Shown here piece by piece: positions 58,510 to 63,780 of a DNA stretch of 63,780 nt. The stretch covers positions 1 through 63,780 of the forward strand of contig CAJWFS010000004.1 of NCBI GenBank assembly GCA_913030665.1. Reading direction: 5' to 3'. The position numbers were made by a program, and so were the translations under genes. The stretch is from an uncultured Acidimicrobiaceae bacterium (GTDB lineage: Bacteria; Actinomycetota; Acidimicrobiia; Acidimicrobiales; MedAcidi-G1). Below the pieces are notes generated by a model. The model did not search any database. It saw nothing but the letters and a program-made list of their open reading frames with translations, and was not told the DNA's origin. Position 1 is the stretch's first letter; every line of letters starts with the position of its first letter.

Positions 58510-59445
58510 CTAGGGCGGCTCCGGGAGCCGGACGACACCCAGGGCGAACTCGCCGGCTGCCGCGTAGTAGAGCCACCGCTCTCCGTCGTCGTCCAGGACG
58601 AACGGGTCCCGCAGGCCGTTCTGGGGTTGGAATGCCGGACCCCTGGTGGTGGGCTCCACCGGCAGGTCGGCTCCTTCCCAGGGCTCTGCCGGGCGAAGCA
58701 CCTCGACCGGTTCGGAGGGCGTCCAACCGGTCCAGTCGTCCCGGAGGTCGACCCGGCACTCCATGATCCGCTCGGGGGCGTCACCGGCCCTCGTGAACCA
58801 GATCCGGAGGTGGTGGCCGTCGACCAGGACGCCGCTGTGCCGGATCTCGGCGTCGTCGAACAGGGTCGGCCCGTACTCGTAGCCGGAGAGCCCGTCGACC
58901 GACCGCACGAGCTGTGATGGCATGGACAGCCCGTAGCACCATCCGCCCCAGGCGAAGCCCCGTTGGTAGGAGGGGGAGATGGCCGGGCCGTCGAGCAACG
59001 GGAGGAAGCGCCGACCGTCCTGAGAGGTGGCCACCAGCGTGTGCTGGTCGTAGGTGGGGTAGGCACCCCAGGAGGGCAGGTGGCCTCCGGCTGAGGGGGA
59101 GACATGGCCGTGGAACGTCATGCGGAGGCGGCGGTCCTCCTCGTCGACCTGGACGTCGGGCGAGGCCACGTGCAGGTTCGGGTGGTCGGCGGGCAGGACC
59201 GGTGCGGCATCCTCGGCGTTGAGAACGTCGCTGGAGACCAGGTGCCATGGGCCGGCGGGATGGTCGGAGGCCGCCAGCCGGATGGAGGCCCCGCGGTGGT
59301 GGGCGAAGTAGAGGAGGTAGGCGCCGGGTGGATCGGGAAGCCAGGTGGGGCAGCGGATGACCGATGGCCCCTGCACGTTGAAGTCGCCGTGCTCGGTGGG
59401 TATCCCCGCCATGCCCCTCGGCACGACCACGTGTCGCTCGCTCAA
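58510..59445 (-). CDS. Five-bladed beta-propeller protein, glycoside hydrolase-like
   Basis: A 311-residue protein with repeated strands typical of the GH43/GH32/GH68-type five-bladed propeller: FNVQGPSVIRCPTWL, LYFAHHRGASIRLAASDHPAGPW, VASPDVQVDEEDRRLRMTFHGH and GLRDPFVLDDDGERWLYYA, each blade with a conserved Asp or Trp. Acidic catalytic residues may be in ASPDV and LRDPF. The exact family cannot be fixed. I chose TTG 59445 because GAGGA lies six bases upstream; an ATG 12 codons later is an alternative. Confidence 0.6.
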   Translation of the reverse strand: MSERHVVVPRGMAGIPTEHGDFNVQGPSVIRCPTWLPDPPGAYLLYFAHHRGASIRLAASDHPAGPWHLVSSDVLNAEDAAPVLPADHPNLHVASPDVQVDEEDRRLRMTFHGHVSPSAGGHLPSWGAYPTYDQHTLVATSQDGRRFLPLLDGPAISPSYQRGFAWGGWCYGLSMPSQLVRSVDGLSGYEYGPTLFDDAEIRHSGVLVDGHHLRIWFTRAGDAPERIMECRVDLRDDWTGWTPSEPVEVLRPAEPWEGADLPVEPTTRGPAFQPQNGLRDPFVLDDDGERWLYYAAAGEFALGVVRLPEPP

Positions 59446-59482
59446 TGCCACTCCTCGGGACGTGGATCCGGACGGTCGGGAA

Positions 59483-59503
59483 GTACCGTCGGGCCGACCG
59501 TAC
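59483..59503. promoter_or_regulatory. Palindromic operator between the propeller and SDR genes
   Basis: Arms GTACCGTCGG (59483-59492) and CCGACCGTAC (59494-59503) match in nine of ten pairs around a central base. It lies 16 bases before the SDR ATG and 37 bases before the propeller start, so one regulator could control both. Confidence 0.5.
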
Positions 59504-59519
59504 GGGAGGGGACAACACC

Positions 59520-60296
59520 ATGCTGGATCGAGACGGGGTGGCTGCACTCCACGACCTGACCGGACGGGTGGTGATCGTGACCGGTGGGAGTCGGGGCATA
59601 GGTCGGGCGGTCGCCGAGGCCTTCGCCGCCCAGGGAGCCAGCGTCGTGGTGTCCAGCCGCAAGGCCGATGCCTGCGATGAGGCCGTGGCCGCCATTCGTG
59701 CCGCCGGCGGCGAAGCCCTGGCCGTTCCGGGCCACGCGGGAGACCTCCACGACCTGGACAGGCTCGCTGCCACGACGGCCGACGCCTACGGCGGTATCGA
59801 CATCCTGGTCAACAATGCGGCCAACCCGGTGGCCCAGCCCATCGGGGAGATCACGCCGGAGGCGTTCGCCAAGTCCTTCGACGTGAACGTGCGGGGTCCG
59901 TTGTTCCTTTTCCAGGCCTGCCTGCCCCACCTGCTGGTCTCTGACCACGCCTCGGTCGTCAACGTGATCTCGGCGGGAGCGTTCCTGAACACCCCCGGGA
60001 GGTCCATGTACGGGGCTGGAAAGGCCGCCCTGCTGCACTTCACCCGGTCGATGGCCGCCGAGTACGCCTCGCGTGGCATCCGTGTCAACGCCCTGGCCCC
60101 GGGGCCGGTCGATACGACCATGGTCCGCAACATCGGGCCCGAGCGTGCCGCTGGGATGGCCCGGTCCAACTACATGAAGCGACTGGGCGAGCCCGACGAG
60201 ATGGTCGGGGCAGTCCTGTACATGGCGTCGGACGCGGGCAGCTTCATGACCGGCCAGTGCCTCACCGTGGATGGCGGGATGGTCCCGGCGCGCTGA
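59520..60296 (+). CDS. Short-chain dehydrogenase/reductase
   Basis: A 258-residue classical SDR with TGGSRGIGRAV, NNAANPVAQP, a Ser in VISAGAFL and YGAGK as the catalytic Tyr/Lys. C-terminal MTGQCLTVDGGM is standard. RKADA after strand 2 suggests NADP use. The start is ATG 59520, with GGGAGGGG about seven bases upstream. It is divergent from the propeller/epimerase pair across a strong palindrome. Confidence 0.88.
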   Translation: MLDRDGVAALHDLTGRVVIVTGGSRGIGRAVAEAFAAQGASVVVSSRKADACDEAVAAIRAAGGEALAVPGHAGDLHDLDRLAATTADAYGGIDILVNNAANPVAQPIGEITPEAFAKSFDVNVRGPLFLFQACLPHLLVSDHASVVNVISAGAFLNTPGRSMYGAGKAALLHFTRSMAAEYASRGIRVNALAPGPVDTTMVRNIGPERAAGMARSNYMKRLGEPDEMVGAVLYMASDAGSFMTGQCLTVDGGMVPAR

Positions 60297-60351
60297 GCGT
60301 GGACGACCGGACGGTTCCGGAGCGATAACCACCGACCCACTGGTTCCGCTT

Positions 60352-60369
60352 CTCCGACCGGGGTCGGGG
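60352..60369. repeat. Inverted repeat upstream of the 60457 gene
   Basis: CCGACC (60354-60359) and GGTCGG (60362-60367) pair across two bases, and one wobble plus one further pair extend the stem. It may end the previous transcript or bind a regulator ahead of the next promoter. Confidence 0.3.
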
Positions 60370-60383
60370 ATCGGGTCCGCCGC

Positions 60384-60415
60384 TAGGGTTGCCACTTGAT
60401 CTGACGGACCGTCAG
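60384..60415 (+). promoter_or_regulatory. Promoter and CTGAC-N5-GTCAG operator of the 60457 SDR gene
   Basis: TAGGGT (60384-60389) is a likely -10 box. Eleven bases on, CTGACGG-A-CCGTCAG (60401-60415) is a perfect palindrome. Half-sites, spacing and position match the operator at 42433-42447. Confidence 0.6.
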
Positions 60416-60456
60416 GTCCATTCACCCCCTGATCGCACTACCCCCGGGAGCAGACC

Positions 60457-61383
60457 ATGGCCGGCCATCTGGCAGGAAAGAACATCGCCGTCACCGGTGC
60501 CGGGAACGGGATCGGCCGGGGCATCGCGCTGGCCTGCGCCGCCGAGGGCGCCAACGTCGTCGTCGCTGACTACGGGGTGACCATGGACGGCAGCGATCCG
60601 TCCAGCGAGGTCGCCGACGTTGTGGTGGACGAGATCCTGGCGGCGGGTGGCACGGCGATGGCGGTGGCCGGTGACGTGTCGGAGATGGCGGTCGGACAGC
60701 GCATCGTCGACACGGCGGTCCAGAACTGGGGGACCATCGACGGCGTGGTCTGCGTCGCCGGCATCGTGCGGGAGCGGATGCTGTTCAACATGAGCGAGGA
60801 GGAGTTCGACCACGTGGTCAGCGTCCACCTGAAGGGCCATTTCACGCTCTACCGGGCCGCCTCGGCGGTCATGCGAAAGCAGGAGACGGGCGGCAGCCTG
60901 GTCGGGTTCACGTCCGGTGCCTTCGTGGCCTCGACGGCCCAGGCCAACTACTCGGCGGCCAAGGGCGGGATCGTGTCGCTCACCCGCAGCGCCGCATTCG
61001 CCCTCCGGCGCTACGGCATCAACGCCAACTGCATCGCACCGGCTGCGATGACCCGCATGTCGGAGAACGTGCCGTTCGAGATCGAGGCCGGTGGACCCGA
61101 GGCGATCGCCCCCCTGGCCGTCTACCTGCTCTCGGACGCCGCCCGGGACACGACGGCCCAGATCTACACCTGTACCGGGAAGCGGATCGCCGTCTGGAAC
61201 CAACCGGAGGAACTGCGACACATGTCGGCTGACGACGGCGAGATGTTCACTGTCGACGAGATCGCCGAGAGGCTCCCGACCGCCATCGGAGCCGAGGAGA
61301 TGCCGATGTTCGCCGACCTTGAGCGGCGCATGAGGGAGATGGCCGAGAGGAAGGCCGCCGAAGGGGCCGGGGCGGCGTCATAG
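60457..61383 (+). CDS. Short-chain dehydrogenase/reductase (MFE-2/17beta-HSD4-like)
   Basis: A 308-residue SDR with TGAGNGIGRGIALACA, the insertion DYGVTMDGSDPSSEVAD typical of peroxisomal multifunctional enzyme 2-type hydroxyacyl-CoA dehydrogenases, and YSAAK as the catalytic pair. A C-terminal extension of about 70 residues follows the core. Action on a 3-hydroxyacyl-CoA is likely. ATG 60457 has GGGAG upstream, with a 60-base leader holding a palindromic operator. The next SDR gene follows by 31 bases. Confidence 0.88.
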   Translation: MAGHLAGKNIAVTGAGNGIGRGIALACAAEGANVVVADYGVTMDGSDPSSEVADVVVDEILAAGGTAMAVAGDVSEMAVGQRIVDTAVQNWGTIDGVVCVAGIVRERMLFNMSEEEFDHVVSVHLKGHFTLYRAASAVMRKQETGGSLVGFTSGAFVASTAQANYSAAKGGIVSLTRSAAFALRRYGINANCIAPAAMTRMSENVPFEIEAGGPEAIAPLAVYLLSDAARDTTAQIYTCTGKRIAVWNQPEELRHMSADDGEMFTVDEIAERLPTAIGAEEMPMFADLERRMREMAERKAAEGAGAAS

Positions 61384-61414
61384 GCACCGTCTCCGGAGCG
61401 CCTACCCTCCTGCC

Positions 61415-62191
61415 ATGACCGCTCCCCCCTACGTAGAGGGCCACGGCCTGCTGGACGGCAGGATCGTCGTCGTCACTGCTTCAGCCGGTGCCGGCATCGG
61501 GTTCGCCGTCGCCCGACGGGCGGTCGAGGAGGGCGCCACGGTCGTCATCTCGGACGTCCACGAGCGACGCCTGGCCGAGGCTGCCGATGCTCTCGAGGTC
61601 GTGGCCGGGTCGAGGCCCCTCGCCCTTGTCTGCGACGTCCGAGACGAGGCCGACGTCCAGGGCCTCATGGACGCAGCACTGTCTGAGCACGGGCGGATCG
61701 ACGTGCTGGTCAACAATGCCGGCCTGGGAGGCGACACCCGTCTCGTGGACATGGCCGACGAGGAGTGGGACCGGGTGCTGGACATCACCCTGACCGGCAC
61801 CATGCGCTGCACCCGGGCTGCCCTGCGGATCATGGAGGCCCAGGGCCACGGCGTGATCGTGAACAATGCCTCGGTGGTCGGATGGCGGGCCCAGACCGGC
61901 CAGACCCACTACGCGGCGGCCAAGGCGGGCGTGATGGCCCTCACGCGGTGCTCCGCCATGGAGGCGGCCGGATCCGGGATCCGGATCAACTGCGTATCGC
62001 CGAGCCTCGCGATGCACCCGTTCCTGGCCAGGACCAGTAGCGATGAGCTGCTGGAGTCCCTGGTGGGCGACGAGGCGTTCGGCCGGGCCGCCGAGCCGTG
62101 GGAGGTGGCCAACGTGATCGTGTTCCTGGCCAGCGACTACTCGTCCTACATGACCGGCGAGGTCGTCTCGGTCTCCAGCCAGCACCCGTAG
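61415..62191 (+). CDS. Short-chain dehydrogenase/reductase, IpdF-like
   Basis: A 258-residue SDR. The cofactor loop is unusual, VTASAGAGIGFAVARRA, with an extra Ala before the GIG; ISDVHERRLAEAADAL follows, and YAAAK is the catalytic pair. From memory, this pattern and the C-terminal end SVSSQHP closely match mycobacterial IpdF, the dehydrogenase acting on the steroid C/D-ring propionyl-CoA intermediate. The ATG at 61415 lies six bases after TACCCT, so it has its own leaderless promoter despite the short gap. Confidence 0.85.
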   Translation: MTAPPYVEGHGLLDGRIVVVTASAGAGIGFAVARRAVEEGATVVISDVHERRLAEAADALEVVAGSRPLALVCDVRDEADVQGLMDAALSEHGRIDVLVNNAGLGGDTRLVDMADEEWDRVLDITLTGTMRCTRAALRIMEAQGHGVIVNNASVVGWRAQTGQTHYAAAKAGVMALTRCSAMEAAGSGIRINCVSPSLAMHPFLARTSSDELLESLVGDEAFGRAAEPWEVANVIVFLASDYSSYMTGEVVSVSSQHP

Positions 62192-62211
62192 CCGGACCCA
62201 TCAGGGGTTCG

Positions 62212-63174
62212 TCAGGCCAGGCGCCAGTCGGCCTTCCAGTCGGATTCGTCGCCCGAGGCGAGGCTGTCCACCCGACCCGCCCGTGACAGGGCCAGTAGGT
62301 GTGCGTACACCGAGGCGCCGGCGGCCTTGTGCAGCTTCGGATCTATGTCGGCGTAGAGCCCCCCCACGATCGAGATGATGTTGCGTGGGCCGTCGGCCAG
62401 GGCGTCCACGATCTGGCGCTCCCGCATCCTGCGATGTTCGATGAGCGCCGAGACGTACGGGATGGGATCGGTGATCGCCGGCCCGTGTGTCGGCCGGTAG
62501 GTGGTCTCCGGGCGATCCAGGAGGCGTTCCAGGTTCTCCAGGTAGTCGTTCAGGTCGCCGTCGGGTGCCGGGACCACCGAGGTGGACCAGCCCATGACGT
62601 GGTCCCCCGTGAACAGCGTGGCCTCCTCCCGGAAGGCGAAGCAGAGGTGGTTGGAGATGTGGCCCGGCGTGTGGAGCGCTTCGAACGTGAAGTCGGCACC
62701 GGTGATCACGTCACCATCCGTAGTCACCACGTCGGGGACGAAGTCACGGTCACCCGATCCCTCCCCGTCATCGGCCTCCGGCTCCTCGCCTGCCTCGATG
62801 GCGCGGCGGACCCGTTCGTCATGGGCCCGGATGGCCTCGGCGGGGTGTGGGCCGAACCCGTGGGTCACCGCTCCCGTGGCCGCCTTCACGGCGGCCGCCG
62901 CGGGGGAGTGGTCGGGGTGGGTGTGGGTGATCAGCAGGTGGGTGACGCGCTGGCCCTCCACGGCTCGCAGCAGGGCGGCCACGTGGTCGTCGTCGGCAGG
63001 GCCCGGGTCGATGATGGCGACGTCGCCGCCGGTGGCCGGGCCGACGATGAACGTGCCCGAGCCGTGGTAGGTGAACCTGGACGGGTTGTTGGCCACCACC
63101 CGGCGAACGAGGGGTGACACCTGTTCCACCTCGCCGTAGGGCGGGGTTTCCTCGGTGCTGAACTCAGGGGCCAT
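62212..63174 (-). CDS. Metallo-beta-lactamase fold hydrolase (LACTB2-like)
   Basis: A 320-residue protein with the zinc motif THTHPDHSPAA, an invariant Asp/His in FTGDHVMGW and a His in TYRPTHGPAI. The C-terminal 80 residues form a winged-helix domain (RRMRERQIVDALADGP), as in LACTB2-type hydrolases. An acidic insertion (EEPEADDGEGSGDRD) interrupts the core. I chose ATG 63174, six bases after CAGAAT, over ATG 63192. Substrate unknown; thioester or RNA cleavage both occur in the family. Confidence 0.85.
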   Translation of the reverse strand: MAPEFSTEETPPYGEVEQVSPLVRRVVANNPSRFTYHGSGTFIVGPATGGDVAIIDPGPADDDHVAALLRAVEGQRVTHLLITHTHPDHSPAAAAVKAATGAVTHGFGPHPAEAIRAHDERVRRAIEAGEEPEADDGEGSGDRDFVPDVVTTDGDVITGADFTFEALHTPGHISNHLCFAFREEATLFTGDHVMGWSTSVVPAPDGDLNDYLENLERLLDRPETTYRPTHGPAITDPIPYVSALIEHRRMRERQIVDALADGPRNIISIVGGLYADIDPKLHKAAGASVYAHLLALSRAGRVDSLASGDESDWKADWRLA

Positions 63175-63235
63175 GGCGGGATTCTGCCCCATGGTCGGAG
63201 CCGTCGTCGCTACGGGCGACGCCGGTGGCTCCGGA

Positions 63236-63780
63236 TCAGGTGGCGCACTCCGACTCGCCGATCTCGGCCACGTATGGGCCGGTCTCGTCGTAGTCCACGT
63301 AGAACTCGGGTCCCTCGTCCGGCGTCGGGAACTCGTCCAGGTCCTTCAGGCCGGCGGCCACCTCGCTGGCACCGCCGGAGCGCTCCAGCCAGTCGATGAA
63401 CCGCTCGCCCGCCTCCCGCTCTCCGGCGAACCTGCCGACCACCCGTACCGTGGCTTCGGCAGCGTTCTTGGCGGGCAGCCGCAGCGCCTTCCTGCCGAAG
63501 TGGATCTGTTCCTGTCCCACGTAGCCACCCAGCAGCATCTGGTAGCCGGGAGCCGGTTGGCCATGGGCACGACGTTCGGCGCCGAAGAAGCCGATGTCGG
63601 ACGTGTGGTGCTGGCCGCAGCTGTTGGTGCATCCCGAGATGTTCACGCGCAGTCCACCCACCTCGGCCAGGCCGGCCTCTTCAAGGGCGGCTCCGATGGC
63701 GCTGGCCAGGCCGCGGCTCTGGGTGACGGCGAGGTTGCAGGTGTCGGCACCGGGGCAGGCCACGACGTCGCGTGACAACT
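63236..63780 (-). CDS. Nitrite/sulfite reductase (ferredoxin type), C-terminal part
   Basis: The C-terminal 180 or so residues of a siroheme and 4Fe-4S enzyme; the rest lies beyond the right edge. The cluster motif is complete: CPGADTC (Cx5C) and GCTNSC (Cx3C), in which the last Cys bridges to siroheme. The family reduces sulfite to sulfide or nitrite to ammonia with ferredoxin; the two cannot be separated from this fragment. The C-terminus has an acidic tail. The reading frame is open to the last base, so no start is given. Confidence 0.88.
   Translation of the reverse strand, partial: LSRDVVACPGADTCNLAVTQSRGLASAIGAALEEAGLAEVGGLRVNISGCTNSCGQHHTSDIGFFGAERRAHGQPAPGYQMLLGGYVGQEQIHFGRKALRLPAKNAAEATVRVVGRFAGEREAGERFIDWLERSGGASEVAAGLKDLDEFPTPDEGPEFYVDYDETGPYVAEIGESECAT

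Overview
The window reads as chromosomal DNA of a high-GC actinobacterium, most likely a marine member of the Acidimicrobiia (inference). The reasons are very high GC, many GTG starts, a WhiB-type regulator, a PASTA-domain kinase, GatCAB, a MurA with Asp at the usual catalytic Cys position, a Rv2466c-like DsbA-fold protein and many CoA-linked catabolic genes. About two dozen genes lack a Shine-Dalgarno sequence and instead carry a TANNNT box 6-8 nt before the start codon, which points to widespread leaderless transcription.

Layout. 1-8149: tail of a WecA/TagO-type sugar-phosphate transferase, then a complete F-type ATP synthase operon (two small AtpI-like genes, then atpBEFHAGDC). 8166-15520: glpX, a zinc-ribbon protein, a small hypothetical gene, a membrane desaturase, an alpha/beta hydrolase, an MFS transporter with an N-terminal extension, murA and a 53-residue membrane protein. 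15521-23235: Nfu-type scaffold protein, enoyl-CoA hydratase, a cupin with the metal-ligand spacing of DMSP lyases, rhomboid protease, DsbA-like protein, methyltransferase, cysteine desulfurase, mnmA and a membrane protein. 23330-31017: ligA, a PASTA kinase and gatCAB. 31031-38423: a MATE exporter, ilvD, a nucleotidyltransferase-like gene, and ilvBNC behind a leader peptide with a terminator-type attenuator.

From 38533 to the right edge the content is accessory and mostly catabolic: thiolase, O-methyltransferase, D-aminoacylase-type amidohydrolase, aldehyde dehydrogenase, two family III CoA-transferases, a MaoC-like hydratase, six SDR-family proteins (one lacking catalytic residues), glutamate dehydrogenase, a CtpE-like P-type ATPase, Nudix hydrolase, cytochrome P450, sugar epimerase with a beta-propeller protein, a metallo-beta-lactamase-fold hydrolase and the C-terminal part of a nitrite/sulfite reductase. 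Together these suggest breakdown of CoA-activated lipids or steroid-like compounds.

The most striking observation is at 44052-44504. A peroxiredoxin reads through one in-frame TGA placed exactly at the peroxidatic cysteine codon (TPG-stop-T), with a plausible SECIS hairpin just downstream, so it is a candidate selenocysteine peroxiredoxin. Other notable points are the DMSP-lyase-like cupin, the ilv attenuator, a CTGAC-N5-GTCAG operator shared by two distant promoters, and the ATP synthase b subunit with an added signal-like, Cys-containing N-terminus. No tRNA, rRNA, CRISPR array or insertion sequence was seen, and no gene-free gap exceeds 300 bases.
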